A DNA stretch of 64,000 nucleotides from Erythrocercus mccallii (GCA_013397435.1 VZRG01001340.1:28648-92647), one strand, 5' to 3'; shown: positions 51,214 through 63,992, numbered from the stretch's first letter. Notes: generated by a model not told the origin, from the sequence alone. Numbers and translations are program-made.

Positions 51214-52488
51214 CCTGGGATCCCATCTCTGAGCACAAACCCAGCCCTCCCAAGGAGCATCCCAGGGGCACCAGGAGGGATGGGCTGGAGCTCTCTGCTG
51301 AGGAAGGGTTTCCATCACCCCAAACACATCCCCCAGCTCCCAGAGCTGCAGTTCCTCACGCACTCAGACGTGCTGGTATTTCCTCTCTGCCACTCTTGCA
51401 TCTCCCTTCCCCGTTTTCTGGAGGATTTCTTTGAAGCTGAACCATTAGGGTTGTTTATGTTCCATTAATAATGAGGCCTCTTCTCTACAGGGACTCTTGG
51501 TACTACAGCAGTATAAATAGGGTAATAATTGAAATCAGAGAATTGAAATTTCGGTAATGTGTCGTGAGAGGAGAAGAAAATCAGGCCATCTGCAATACCA
51601 GAAAGTTATATTAGACCCAGGTTTCCTATCTTTTGTGTCACATGCACCTACTTACTCACCTACTTATTTTCCATTTCAGTGAAATTCTGTCCAGCTCTTC
51701 CTGACGCAAGCTCATCTCCCACTTTTTCACATGAAAAACTTCACAGTTGTGTCTGTTTTCTATTTTCAGCCTGCACTGAAGGTAATGCTTTTGATCCACA
51801 AGCAGCCCACAAGCTGATGCAGCGCCCTTTATTCTCTTTTTTTTCCCCCCAGTAATATAAAAGCTACTTTGTACAAATAGTGAGATGAGTGGATGTTACC
51901 TGTCAGTGACTTTTGTGTGGCTTAAATATTTTTCATCTGCCGTGTACTTCTACAACTTTTCTGCTTTGCACACTATCGTACAAGAGCTTGTTGGCAAAGA
52001 AGTTAAGAATAAAGAAACTCATCTTTTTGCTTTTTATTGCAGTTCCTCCAAGCTCTGTGCAAAATAAACTCCGAGCATGTGACGTGACATCTTTGCTCAG
52101 CGGCCACCGCCTCCTGAAAAAACCCAGACACTCTCCAGATTTGCATTTACTTAAAATTAACAAGCTTTTAGTGAGGCAGGGCAATTTATTTGTCCTCATG
52201 ACAAACAAAGAGGTGAACGTGCCCAATGCTGAGTAGCTCTGGATAAAATGGGATTAAGTGCAAAGAAAACAGAATCTATATCCCACTAACTGCTGCCACT
52301 GCTGGTTGTGCCCCCCCAGCACAGAGCAGGACAGGAGTCAGACCTGGGCTGGTTTATAAACAGCATCCATCTCTTGCACACAGATTTACAGAACAGTCAA
52401 TTGTGATGCTGAGCTTCCTTCCTGCTGTGCATGGGCCCGTTCTTGTCCCACACAAGAACAGGGATACACAGAATAAATAACACAGTTC

Positions 52489-52907
52489 AGAGAATCCCAC
52501 AATGGGTTGGGTGGGAAGGGACTGCCAAGTCATCCCATTCCAGCCCTGCCATGGGCAGGGACCCCTCCCACTGTCCCAGGCTGCTCCAGCCCCAGTGTCC
52601 AGCCTGGCCTTGGGCACTGCCAGGGATCCAGGGGCAGCCACAGCTGCTCTGGGAATTCTATCTCAGCTCCTCCCCACCCTCACAGGGAATAATTTCTTCT
52701 CCAAAATTCCATTTAAATCCACCCACTTTCAGTTTAAAGCCATTCCCTGTGTCCTGTCCCTCCATCCCTTGTCCCCAGTCCCTCTCCAGCTCTCCTGGAG
52801 CCCTTTAAGCCCTGGAGAGCTCTGAGCTCTCCTTCTTTTCTCCAGGCTGAAGAGCCCCAGCTCTCCCAGCCTGTCCTCACAGGAGAGCAGCTCCAGCATT
52901 CCATCAG
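52489..52907 (-). mobile_element. CR1 LINE fragment, long copy
   Basis: Antisense CR1 of about 420 bp: gggttgggtgggaagggact, gccatgggcagggacccctc, caggctgctccagccccagt, ttcagtttaaagccattccc, ttgtccccagtccctctcca, gctgaagagccccagctctc. It is well preserved and GC-rich, and explains the long open frames on both strands here. Confidence 0.96.
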
Positions 52908-54097
52908 TCACAAGGTACTCAGGGACTTACACAGCCCCAGAGCCTCACAGAAGCCCATCCCAAGGTGCCAGTGATGCTGTGGGATGTTCACTTCCACCCC
53001 TGACTGGAGCTCTGTCTCCTCACACTGTCCCCAAACACCCCTCATGTCGTCCCCCCCGCACTTACTGCTGAGCTATGAAAATTACAGGAGGGAGGGAATA
53101 AAAAAAGATTAAATTAAATTATCCTTGTGTTACCTTTCCTACTACAAACCAGCTCAAAACTCTTAAGTCACAGCCTGTCCTCATTTTTGTCTGCAACAAC
53201 ACACCCAAAGCACTGGAATAATCTTTGGATTTGAAAGAATAATGGAACAGAGTAATCTCTCTTCCAACTGAAATCAGCTGCACGCAATGCTCTGTGCCAC
53301 AGAAGTGGAAGTCAGGCAGGACATCCTTTATCCATTTCCCTCCTCATTCTCATCAGCTTCCTCAGTTTAGTTCTCAGCTTGTGGCATCTATGAGCTGGAT
53401 GGGTCATCCCTGCCTATGGAGGAAGGGATTTGCACTTCCAGCACTCGCTCAGCCATTGGCACTGGGTTTGTTCCTGAGGTTTCCCTGGAGCCTCCACTGC
53501 TGCCTGGGGGCCCATCAGATGGGAAGGAGCTTTAGCCTCCCCTCGGGGGCTTCTCTCTCACTTGGGAGGATTCTTCTGTCACCTCCAAACTCAAAGCAGA
53601 ATTTTTCAATCCAAAATTCCCAAGCTGACACACTGAGACGGGAGGACTTAAGTCTTCTCCTTCAAGAGGGAAGCTGCCCGCAAACACAGCACCCACAACC
53701 AGGCAAAGGGAGGGTTTTGCCACAGTTCAATGAGAAAATATATTAGGCTCAGTGTGTATTTTTATCAGCAACCTTTACTGAAGAGTCCTCCTGAAATCCA
53801 GTGCTGAAGTGGGATATGGCTGCACAGAGAAGGACAGGAATATTACAAAGAACCCAATAACTTGCAGGCTGGAGCAAGGGGTTGTAGGAGGGTTGTACCC
53901 TTAGGGATCATTAAGATTTCTGCTCTGACCATTGCTCTTCAAAGCAGGTGACACCAGAATGACCCCACATGGTTTTGGGGCTAACACTGATAATGCTGCA
54001 CCAAAAGAGGAGTTCCTAGGGAATACCAAAGATCCAAGTCAATCCTGAGAGCTGGTGAGAGAAGCACATCTGGAATGCCGGGGGCATTTCTCCTCAC

Positions 54098-54146
54098 CTG
54101 CACTCACAGAAGATGAATTGAGCCTGGAGCTGGTGGCTTGGAAAGG
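54098..54146 (-). CDS. Candidate 49-bp micro-exon upstream of ADAM exon 2
   Basis: Minus strand. The acceptor is tgttctccctggcag before CCTTTCC, and the donor is GAGTGCAG followed by gtgagg. In the frame that fits its neighbours it reads PFQATSSRLNSSSVSA plus one base. That base completes a glycine codon with the first two bases of the ADAM exon at 48014-48147, giving ...SVSA-G-ENVDSK. At the other end it accepts phase 0, which is what the candidate exon at 55835-56052 delivers. It is low-complexity and Ser-rich with no recognised domain. I found it by eye from its splice sites and open frame. A stretch this short can occur by chance, so it is a lead rather than a firm exon. Confidence 0.27.
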
Positions 54147-54679
54147 CTGCCAGGGAGAACAGGGAAGTGGAAAGACTGAATTACAAGAAGGGAACGAAAA
54201 GAATTATTTTACATAATCTAGAAAACCAAAGGTGACAGGACCCACGATTGTCCCTTAGCTTTCTATGCCTCTTGGTATTTATCTTGCCAGTGCTGATATA
54301 TTTACAGATGGCAGGAGTACCAAGTGCCTATACATAAAGTGAGAGAGGATTCCAATATGGAATTGCAGAGCATCACATCCAGCTCTTGTCCATCAAGGAA
54401 AACAAAAAGAAAAGAAAAACCAACTTGCTTTAAATGGAACTTGTCAACATTAGGGGTCAGAGTGTATCACGCCAAAACCCAAAAAAGTCTCAATTATCCA
54501 ACTCTGTGGCCAAGGCCCGGGGATGTATGATTCCAGTCCTCTGTTTCACTCCATCTTCCAGCAAAAGCCAAACCATTACCCAAGTTAAACATTGTCCAGG
54601 CATAGGCCTTGCTGAAACCACCTTCTAAAATGGTGCCTGTTCTGCCTGAGACAGGAAAAAACAAATTGGTACTTAATAA

Positions 54680-54835
54680 AATCACAGAATTGCAGAATGG
54701 TTTGGGTTGGAAGGGAACATAAAGCTCATCCCATTCCATCCCTGCCATGGACAAGGAACCTTCCACTGTCCCAGCTTGCTCCATCCTGGCCTTGGACACT
54801 TCCAGGGACGGGAATCGACAACCTCCCTGGGCACT
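54680..54835 (-). mobile_element. CR1 LINE 3'-end fragment
   Basis: Antisense CR1 end: tcacagaattgcagaatggt, ttgggttggaagggaacata, gccatggacaaggaaccttc, ggccttggacacttccaggg. It lies between the two candidate exons at 54098 and 55835. Confidence 0.93.
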
Positions 54836-55834
54836 AATACAAAAAAAAAAATAAAAATCCAAAATATAATTATATCTCATAATAAATGTAAAAATGCGAG
54901 AAAATAAACCAGGACCAGATTTCCAGTGCATAATGGTTAAACAAAGCCAGCCCTGTGACTTGCATGGGGTCAAAGAAGCAGCAGCTTAAATTTTACATCA
55001 ACCACCAGCTGAGGACACAGACATCCCCTTGAATGAAAGGACAAAAACCACCACATTGATAAGGTGCTTCCCATTATCCCACTTCCAGCTTCATAAAAGG
55101 CAGCACAGCACCAGACTCTGCCCTGCTGCATTTATAAGCACAAAAGCCTGAGCAAGTTTTGACTGTGCATAAGTGAAACTCTTGCCTCTTACAGTAAAAG
55201 TTTTTATTAGTTCGAAATCATGAATTATTTTCCCAGCTAACCTTTGCTCCTCTAAGCAGTACATTGATTCTTTCTAGAAAACCCAGGAAAAACTAAGTCC
55301 TTTCATGGCCTGCTTGGAAAATAAGTCACAAAAAACCAAGGGAAAAACTAAACACAAAGTTTTACTTGTTTTCTCCCTTCTCCCAAATTCCCAAACCCAA
55401 GACCTCAGGCATTTAAGCACAAGTAACCCTTGGAAAGCAACTAATCCCATGGATCTTCTTGAGCTTGAATTTTGTCCTTTTTTTCACATGGCAAAATTAC
55501 TACTCGTGTACAAGAACTTTTTAAACACGAGAAGTCAGCAAAGGTCTTTGCTGAGCCTGAGGAGAGGCAGCAGCAAGAAGACTCCATGCATTTCTGAATT
55601 TAGTTTTCTGTTCTTTTGGCTTCTAACGGAAAAAGATCCTGCCTCCAGCTTGCTGGGTTTGTAAAGATGAAACTCTGCAGCATCACCAGGGATCCACACC
55701 AGGCAGCTCCAGGATGAGAAATGGAGATTCCCTGATCCCCATTAACTGAACAGCATTAAAAACACGGCTTTCAATATTTGGGGTTTATAATTCTCAGCTC
55801 TACCTCCTGTCATCACTCGCTCGTGCACACTTAC

Positions 55835-56052
55835 TCCTTTCCTAAATCTGATTCTGCTGATGAAATAATCAGCGACAGGGAACAGCCCTCTCAGCCCTCC
55901 CCCGTGAAATCCCATAAACTGCCTGGAAAATGTCACGTGTTCAACATTTTCATGTGGACACGGCAGGGAAAGCTGGAATTTGAAGGTGACGTTGCTGCTC
56001 TCCTTCACCAAACCCTCTGTGGTCAATGTCACTGCCCCACCAGCTGAACAAA
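55835..56052 (-). CDS. Candidate 218-bp exon, unrecognised secreted or extracellular-type sequence
   Basis: Minus strand. The acceptor is a strong pyrimidine tract, ttttctccttctctgtgtcatcag, and the donor is AAAGGA followed by gtaagt. Only one of the three frames is open between these sites. It starts in phase 1, ends in phase 0 and encodes 72 whole codons, starting CSAGGAVTLTTEGLVKESSN and ending DYFISRIRFRKG. There is one N-glycosylation sequon (NVT) and there are two cysteines. CpG dinucleotides are commoner here than in flanking DNA. I do not recognise a domain and it is not an ADAM prodomain sequence. Spliced straight to the ADAM exon at 48014-48147 it would shift the frame into an early stop; through the 49-bp candidate at 54098-54146 the frame stays open. 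It could belong to an N-terminal extension, to a separate nested gene on the same strand, or be fortuitous. Confidence 0.42.
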
Positions 56053-56505
56053 CTGATGACACAGAGAAGGAGAAAAAAATAGACAAGGGGGGGACAAGAA
56101 AAAGTAAAATGTTCCTTTTGGGACATACCCCCCTAAGCAGTTGGATCATCTTAATCTTCAAGCTTCTGTAATACAACTGTTGGAAGGCTCCAAGTCTGAG
56201 CACAATAAAGTGCTTTATTCAGGGAACCATATGACTCCATCAGTCATTCAAGCACATGTTTGGCACAGATTGAAAGTGAAAAGCATAGCTAAGGCAAATA
56301 TTTCAAAACTGAACTTGTCTTCCTAACACACATGGTTTATATATTGGTGTAATATCTATATAACTTTTCAGTTCTCATCTAGAGTAATGTCATGGCTGAA
56401 GTACAAAATGATGTCTCTGCACCAGGCGTCTCTCGGCAGATAACACATGCCAAAAAGCCATTTACTAGAAAATTAAAAGGGAGCTATCACACTTGACAGG
56501 TCCTC

Positions 56506-56522
56506 AAAAAAAAAAAAAAAAA
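56506..56522. repeat. Poly-A tract (17) with A-rich tail
   Basis: A run of 17 A followed by caaaaaaacacaacaaaaac. No retroposon body recognised. Confidence 0.93.
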
Positions 56523-57114
56523 CAAAAAAACACAACAAAAACCCCCTGTAAAAATAGCTTTGCTCCTTCTAATTCCTGAAAATCTATTTCTCCAATCAGG
56601 ATGCTGTACCATCCCTCACTGGAGAGCTGTGCTGCAACAAATCCAAAGCCAGGCAGATCCTTCCTCCTCGAGTGCCCGAGATGTGTCTCCTCTGTTTGCA
56701 GATGAAATATTGCTCATCACGGAGAGCAGCCCCTGCTGATGCAAATGCCATTAAAGCAATCTGGGGAGAGCACAATGTGATTAAAGCGTAAGTAACGGCA
56801 GAAGGATTTGGGCCCTCATTATACAAAATACATATTGCAATGCAGCCGGGGAGAGAAGCCAGTATATCTCAATATCCTCCCTGTTCTCCAGAACAAAATG
56901 TGACAAGTGGAGTTGGGAGAACAACATTTGCCATTGACTGCAGGAGGGGGCAGGGAGCCTGCAGAACGTTTCAAATAGCCCAAACCCAGCTTTATGATGT
57001 GTATAGAATATATACAGGGATATATTTGGGAAACAGCTGTCCAGCCTCATTTGGGATGCTGTTATGTTTGACTGAGGAATTACTATTCAGGACCAGTCCA
57101 AAGACAGAGTTGTC

Positions 57115-57131
57115 TTTTTTTTTTTTTTTTT
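57115..57131. repeat. Poly-T tract (17)
   Basis: An uninterrupted run of 17 T. It encodes the phenylalanine run in a 206-codon chance frame on the plus strand. Confidence 0.95.
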
Positions 57132-58721
57132 CCCTAGAAGAGAACATTTCAAAATTTAGAGAAATAAAGCAGTGCAGCTCTGAAGGAAAGGGCATTTCAG
57201 CACAGCTGGTCATGGGGGTGGATCGGGAGGTTCCCCCCATGCAAGAGCTCAAGGCTTGGAGTTCACAGAAGAGGGCAAGTCAGAAATGCAAGATTCCAAC
57301 CCAAAGGAGCTTTGGAAAGTCCACGGCACAAGAGATTAGGAGAATTCCTGTCCTCCTGCTGCAAATCCTGTTTTCAGCTGCTTCTTTTCCAAGCCCTGAT
57401 CCACACCATATCCATTGGCCCAGCCATTCTCTCTTGGAAAAACAGGCAGGACAGGGCTAATAATGGATGAAAATCCTCAAGGGTTGCACAATGCCTTTCC
57501 CACAGGATGCCAGAGTGGAGGGTCCCATCTCAACTCAGCACTGGGACACATCTGCTTGTTCCTAAATTGCTGCTTCTTCCCCAAAGAGTCCCACAGACCT
57601 TGTCTGGATTAGGAACTCAGCCTTGCACCCTTCTGCACCAGCAGCACCTACCAAAAACACTTCCTGAGGCAGAGAAATAATAACCTGGCCTTTACAAGCA
57701 CAAGGAATCCACCCAGCTCCAAGGGCAGAGAACTGGGGACTAAATATATCTTCACTTTTCAGCAGTGAGTCCACATAATTATGTGAAAATCCAGGTCCAG
57801 TGCTCCTCTCCAACCCCTCCCCTGCAAAGCCTCATGGAAGGCTACTTTCACTGAGTGAAGTTCAAATTACTCTCCAAAATACAATTTCCTCTTGCTCTTT
57901 CAAAAGGTACCGTGCAATCCCTCCCTGCAATGATTTACAAAGCGAGCACAGGGAATCCTCAGCACAGCAGAACTGAGGGATGTTCCTGCCTGTACAAGCA
58001 GCAGAGAAAAGCATCACGGAGTGGGAGTGGGAGCTGTGCTGCTCACAGGCACACAAATCATTCCTTCAGATTCCTCTGGGAAACACAGCTGAGGCGAGCT
58101 GCAGGATTAATTCAGGTGAGCAGGCACGGGATGTGATCTGTAGCTCTTCCCCAAGCCTAGCAAAGGAGCTGCCGGGCTGAGGAGTTGATATCCAGCAGGA
58201 GTTAGTGTGGGGAACAGCTGATCCTCACCTCACACAGCAGCAGGCAGAGCAAAAGGAACTGCGCCTGTTCCTGCGCAAGCTGCCGCTGAATCTCTCCCCT
58301 CTGGATTTTAAAACATGAATGAAAAGACAACTTGGAGTTACTTCATGTTCCTGAAGCCACCTCTCCTGCCCAGGTTTGTGAGTGTGGGCTTGTAGAAAGT
58401 GTCACCATGAGCTCTGGGTCACTCCATAACTCCTGATTTTCACACATTCCTCCAGCAGATGAGCTACAGAAGCAAAGAACATTTATTTTTATGGTTTCTT
58501 CAGGGCAGGATATCCCCCCAGGTCACTACCACAGCTCTGCTCTACACATCCTCTGGTGCTCCAAAAAGGATTTTGAATTCCAGCCCAGGACACGAGCACC
58601 AGGCTGTACAAAGGAGTCGGGTCCATGGAGGGGAAGGAATTTGTGCCAAAAGAGGGTCAGGCACAGAAACAAGGAAAACACAGCGTGCAGAGTGAATAGC
58701 TCCTTCTTTCCGAAGTGTGAG

Positions 58722-58958
58722 GATTTAAACTGAAAGAGGAGAGATTCAGATTGGATATCAGGAAGAAATTCCTCTCTGTCAGGGTGGGGAGGAGCTGGGA
58801 TGGAATTCCCAGAGCAGCTGTGGCTGCCCCTGGATCCCTGGCAGTGCCCAAGGCCAGCTTGGAGCAGCCTGGGACAATGGGAGGTGTCCCTGCCCATGGC
58901 AGGGGTGGCACTGGCTGGGATTTAAGGCTCCCCCCAACCCAAACCATCCTGGGATTTC
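58722..58958 (+). mobile_element. CR1 LINE 3'-end fragment
   Basis: Plus-strand CR1: ggagagattcagattggata, tcaggaagaaattcctctct, cagagcagctgtggctgccc, aggccagcttggagcagcct, gcccatggcaggggtggcac, caacccaaaccatcctggg. About 240 bp, well preserved. Confidence 0.95.
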
Positions 58959-61664
58959 TTCTCCAACCATCCCATGCTTTCACCTTGATGTTTACCCAAA
59001 GTGTGTCTGTGCCTTACTTAGGAGGCAAGAGATGAAGAAATAAATCCTCATTCTTTTGGGATGTTCACCTTATGCTTCAAACCACACATCCCAATGCAAG
59101 AGCAGATTTTAACCTGGAGATCCTTTAATGATCTCCAGTTCAAAAAGGAACAAGGGTGAGGTGCTGTGTCCATCCCTTTGTGCTCCAGAGGGATGTAGGG
59201 AATTTATTCCCCGCTCTCTCTATCATCACAGTGCTCTCAGTGGCAGAAAAGGAATAGAAACTTAAATAATATGGACTGCATTATTCTCCTCACATCTTCT
59301 AATTGTTAAAGTACCACAGGATCTCCAGCACAGACCATCACTGCCTTCAGGCAGTGCTGCTGGATAAAACACTGGCCATGCTCAGCTCCAGGCCTCCATA
59401 TGATCCCAAATGATAAAGTCCAGATTTTGTAATTTTTTAAAATTTTTTTTTGCATAACTACACCAAAACAATCCCATAAATATTGAATTTGTTGAAGTTT
59501 GTATCAATATATTCTTTCAGAGGTAAGCAATCACACGTGAGGTTCATCTCTCAGCTGCTTTCAGGATTAAAACACATTTAAAAGAAGCAAGAAAACAGCA
59601 AACTTTCACCTTTGTCAGAAGGTTTTTCACTTAATGCATGTGATACATGTTATTAAACTAAATTTCCTCTTAAAAAATACCTCCAAATAAACAAGTTAAG
59701 ATACTTTTGTGCCCAATTCTGCATCCAGCTTTTTCTGCCTTGATGTGCATTATCCAGCATGCCTAACAGGCCACGACACATTTCGCTTCTTGCCTTATTA
59801 CATCCTAGATTTGGGACAAGAGAGAATTTGTTCTTCTAATCACTGCTTTTAGCAAGTTGACCTTGTGAAAGGACAATTTCCTGCCTCCAAACTCTTTCTT
59901 ATCCTAGCTCCAGGTCATGGAAAACAGCAAATTCATTTGTATGGGGTGTAAAGAAATTAGTGCAACATCCTGAAAGGATTAAACAGATTAATTTCTGATG
60001 AGATGATACAGTTCAAGTCACTTGATACCAACTTAGTCTCAAAATCCTGCATGAACCCTGAAAGGAGAAGGGTCAACACGCTGGAGCAGAGCTTTGCTAT
60101 GAAACAATCCCTTCTCTTAGTTAGCGGGGTATCAAAAAGATAAAAAAAACTAATAAATTTGAAGCCCTTTGCTCTGTATTAACCAGAAACCAAAGGGATT
60201 GAGCTCTTGGACTGCACTGTGCTATATGGAGAATCAACTGCTACCCTCAAACTGTGGGGTTTTAATTCACTTTGTCATAGATCTGCCCTGGAGACTCAGC
60301 AGGACCTCAGAGAAGCCTCTGCAGGTGTGATTTAGGCCTGAAGCACTGAAGAATTGTGCAGATGATGTGCTTTTGTCCAGGGAGAAACTTGAGGAGCTGC
60401 TTGCAATGTAAGTACAAAGAGCAGGCAAAGGGGAGAGCGGGATCCAGGATGACGTGCAGTAAAACACAAGAGGTTGTAGAGGAAGGAAAGTCATCAGAAG
60501 AAGGGATTAAATTAAAAAAAAAATCCCTGCAATGTGAACAGCCTGGCATCCTGAGCAGGATGGGATGGTGTGAGACAGAGATGGGGAGAGCCTGCTGGCG
60601 TGGCAGGGCTTGGCTGTGTCAGCTGACAGTATTCCAGATTTCCAAACACCCTAAAAATGTCAGCTCCTGCATTAGAGCAGCTCTCACAGCAAAAGGGAAG
60701 AGAAACGCACCCCAGGAGCCCAGTCACTGTGACAAGGCAGCTCAGGGCTCACCCTTCACTCTGCCACAGCCCAAAAGGAGGCTCAGGAACACAAATAAAG
60801 CAGAGCCCAGCTGGACTCCGTGGCCAGTTTGCCCTGGCAGTGTCAGATCTGTTGGAAACAGCAGGGACAACTCTGTCAGGAGGAGGAGATGTGAGGTCTG
60901 GGGAAGGCTGCTGGAGGACCAAATAAGCCTTTAGACAAGTTGAGCCTTTTTGGAACAGAATTTCATGATGATGGGCAGTGAGTGAGGGCCTTGGTGAGAA
61001 TAACAGATAAAGAGTCAGTGAGATAAACAGATAAACACAGCCCTGGTGTGCTGCAGTCACCCACATGCCATCAGAGAAATCCCACTGGCGCTCCCAGCAG
61101 GATGCAAAACCACCCAAAACACAGCCTGACAATCATGAGCTCAAGGATGCTCCTTGTATCTGGATCAGGACCTTCCCAAAAATCCCAAGCAGAGCAAGAG
61201 ATGAGAGACCCAAGGAAACACCAGGGAAGAACCTGGCAGCTCCCCAGCGAGCTGGAGGTTAAGGATGCAAACCGTGCTGAAGAGTGGGAATAAAATTCCT
61301 CTGCTGGGGGATTTTGGCAGGGATCTCTGGAGCCCCACGGACAGTGACAGCTCATGCCAGGCTGTCTGCAGGAGACCTGAAGGGGATCATCATCAGACAA
61401 GGAGGTGATTACACACACTCCAGAAATATCTGCCACCAAAGCTGGAGAAGTTTGAGAGAAGACAGGATTTATAAATGAGCCCTAGAACACAGAGGGTGAT
61501 GGAGAAGTCAGGTTTAGAGCATAAGACAAGATTTCTTCTCCTGCAATTTATTTCCATTAGACTCAAGGAAGATGCAATCAGTAGCAAATGAAAATCTAGA
61601 CCAAAGTGATTTTATGGAGGTAAAGAATTTTGTGCTGCAGTTTCAGGATCTGCATTTTTTTTTA

Positions 61665-61829
61665 TGCCCAGAGAGGCCGTGGCTCTTCTATCCCTGGAAG
61701 TGTCCAAGGCCAGGCTGGATGGAGCTTGGAGCCATCTGGGACAGTGAAAGGTGTCCCTAACCATGGCAGGGGGGGAACAAGATGGTTTTTAAGGTCCCTT
61801 CCAACCCAAACCATTCTCTCATTCTAAGA
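61665..61829 (+). mobile_element. CR1 LINE 3'-end fragment
   Basis: Plus-strand CR1: ctatccctggaagtgtccaa, ggccaggctggatggagctt, tctgggacagtgaaaggtgt, ttaaggtcccttccaaccca, ccattctctcattctaag. Ends at the CR1 3' terminus. Confidence 0.94.
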
Positions 61830-63703
61830 GTCACTTTTTTTTTTCCCCTGCTGTTTTCTCAGCTAACACACAATATTTAGAAAGAATTTAAAAGTTTCGG
61901 CACACACATGCTCTCTAATTTGGACTTTACCTATCCACAGCATCACTTTGGCTGCCCTGCAGAAATAGGACGGCCTTGGCCACGAAAACCTTGTACAGGT
62001 GTAGATTTGAAAGTATTTGACAGAGACTGTCAGATCAGATCTGATCCTACTTTATGTCCCTCCCCACAAGGACAACAAAGTTAATTTAGCCCGGTTGAGT
62101 TTTCCTTTTTGTCCATGAGGTCCTTTAAGCAGAAACCCACCACAAGACCGAAAACTAAAAGGGCAATCGAAAAACCACAAAAAACCGGAAAGAAACATAC
62201 TAAAAGCAAGCAACAAGGCTACTTTTAAGTTGTCTGGCCCACAACCTGTTAATTTCTGTTTAACACCAGACCTGTCACTCAGGCAGACACACACTATTGC
62301 CACATCTCAAGGCTTATCAGAACTCCAACTTGTCCTAATCACTAAGCAGGAGTTTATGTAAAAATTCCGATGTCCTGGCAGTGTTTGGATGTCCTGCAGG
62401 GCTCCAGCCTGCCCAGTGAGACCCGTGCCAGCCCAGCCAAGAGCACTTGGTGTCACTGGGAGCGTGGAAACTCCAGCTGGAACTTTCAGCACCTCCGTGA
62501 CCAAGAGAGCGGCACAAGGCTCTGGCAGGGCTCAAGCTGTGCTCTGCTTCCACAGGAAAAAAAGTGGAATTAAGGCAGGGGATGCTCACTGAAAATTCTG
62601 GAGGGAGAAGTGCAAATTACAGACATGGTATGGAAAGAAGAGCAGGAAGACACAGGAAGGCAAATCCCAAGGGCCAGCAACCACCACAGTTGCCCAAATG
62701 TTGACATCTGAAGCCCCGTAAAGACACCAGAGAGATGAGCAGCTGACACAGACTTTACACAGAGTTTAAACCATCAGTGTGAGCGTAACCTTAGAGCTTC
62801 AGCTTAGCTCTGAGGGAATTCTGAGCCACAAGAAACCGGATTTCCACCCCCTCTTCCCATCCTGCTCGCTCATCTGTGTGCTAGAGCCAAGTCACCCACA
62901 GTTTGCCCTCTTAGTATTGTAGGGACAAACACTTGGGAGCATTTTGCCTCAAATTTTCCCAACTGCAAGTGAACTTCCAAACCATGGAGGGGCTGGCCAG
63001 CCACAGTGGCTCCCACACTCAGAGGAGGGGCCCATCCTCACAACCCATCCTTGCCCCACCAAAAGGGAACAGCCACAGGGCACCTATTTCTCTTCATCTG
63101 CCAGGGAACTTCTGCAGCCTTTACCCCAAACCCACTGGTTTGGTGCAAATACAAATGCTGGCAAAGAGAAATCAAGACCCCTCCCAAAGGCAAAGCTGCA
63201 ACTCCTGTTAATCCACTAAAATAAATTCCAGATGCTTGATCAAAGGCAACACCTTGTCCTTTTCCCCCTCTGGGATTTCCATGTGCTAAAGTATCTCCCC
63301 ATCTTTTCTCTTAGCAAGTTCAGAGCCAAAGTCCCGGTGAAAGTCGCTGTCAATGAATTCGGAGATAAGCAAATATTTACAAAGCTTCAAGTTACAACGG
63401 GGGCGGAAAAAAAGACCAAAAAAGACCAAACACACGAGTTTTGTAGTAACACGCAGGGACACAGACACCCCTCGGTGCTGTTCAATGCATTCATGGAGGA
63501 GAAATCTCTTTTCCTCTCTCACATAAAATATGCACTGCCTAACGAAGAGGAGAAGATCTGAGCGCTCTGAGGATTCCAGAAAAAAGCCCAAACTTGCTGT
63601 AGGAAGGAGACAACCCCTTCCTAGGCTGTTCCCCATCCATAACGTGGACAGCAGAGCGCTCCAGGGCTGAATCCCCGCCTGGAGCTCCCTTTGAATGAAC
63701 ACA

Positions 63704-63721
63704 GCGGCGGCGGCGGCGGCG
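63704..63721. repeat. (GCG)6 triplet repeat
   Basis: Six perfect GCG units in the CpG-rich right edge. On the minus strand it reads as alanine or arginine codons depending on frame. Confidence 0.97.
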
Positions 63722-63960
63722 AGAAAACTTTTCCCCAGCCAGGACGCTTTTACCATCACTACTTTTGGCTTTTCCGCGCAATTTTTTCCCAGCTGGAAAC
63801 AGAGCCCAAAGTCTGACAAGACTCCCAGACCCTTGAATTCAGCCCTGGGGGCTGTTTGGAGGGGATACGTGGGAGGAGAATTCCCAACCTCCCTCTCTCC
63901 CCGGGGACCCTGCGGGGCACCCCCGAATACACAACGGGGGATCCCCGGGATCAGCTCCGG

Positions 63961-63992
63961 TGCCGGGGGATGGGGGTGCCGGGGGATGGGGG
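63961..63992 (+). repeat. 16-bp G-rich tandem repeat, G-quadruplex type
   Basis: Two perfect copies of tgccgggggatggggg. Four runs of five G with loops AT, TGCC and AT meet the usual G-quadruplex pattern on the plus strand. Confidence 0.93.

Larger units (their letters stand above)
48148..63299 (-). other. Upstream region of ADAM exon 2, probably intron 1
   Basis: I found no convincing ADAM signal-peptide exon between exon 2 and the CpG-rich right edge, so this stretch is probably part of intron 1. It carries the two candidate exons at 54098 and 55835, a solo LTR at about 50755-51213, four CR1 fragments and several homopolymer tracts. The region 59000-61600 holds no repeat I can name and only chance-length open frames. 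If the candidate exons are real, part of this interval is transcribed exonically rather than being a simple first intron. Confidence 0.4.

Noticed and set aside
52431..52825. Open frames on the plus strand
   Set aside because: They are antisense translation of a CR1 fragment.
56840..57460. 206-codon plus-strand frame
   Set aside because: It runs through a poly-T tract (phenylalanine run), has no recognised domain and no splice context. Its length is compatible with chance in a 64-kb window.
60356..60934. 192-codon plus-strand frame
   Set aside because: No domain or signal peptide. The composition follows the local purine-rich strand, and an equally open frame exists on the other strand in parts.
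63286..63819. 177-codon minus-strand frame with an alanine run as ADAM exon 1
   Set aside because: The alanines come from the GCC triplet repeat, the frame continues into low-quality sequence, and no strong donor in phase 1 follows the hydrophobic part.
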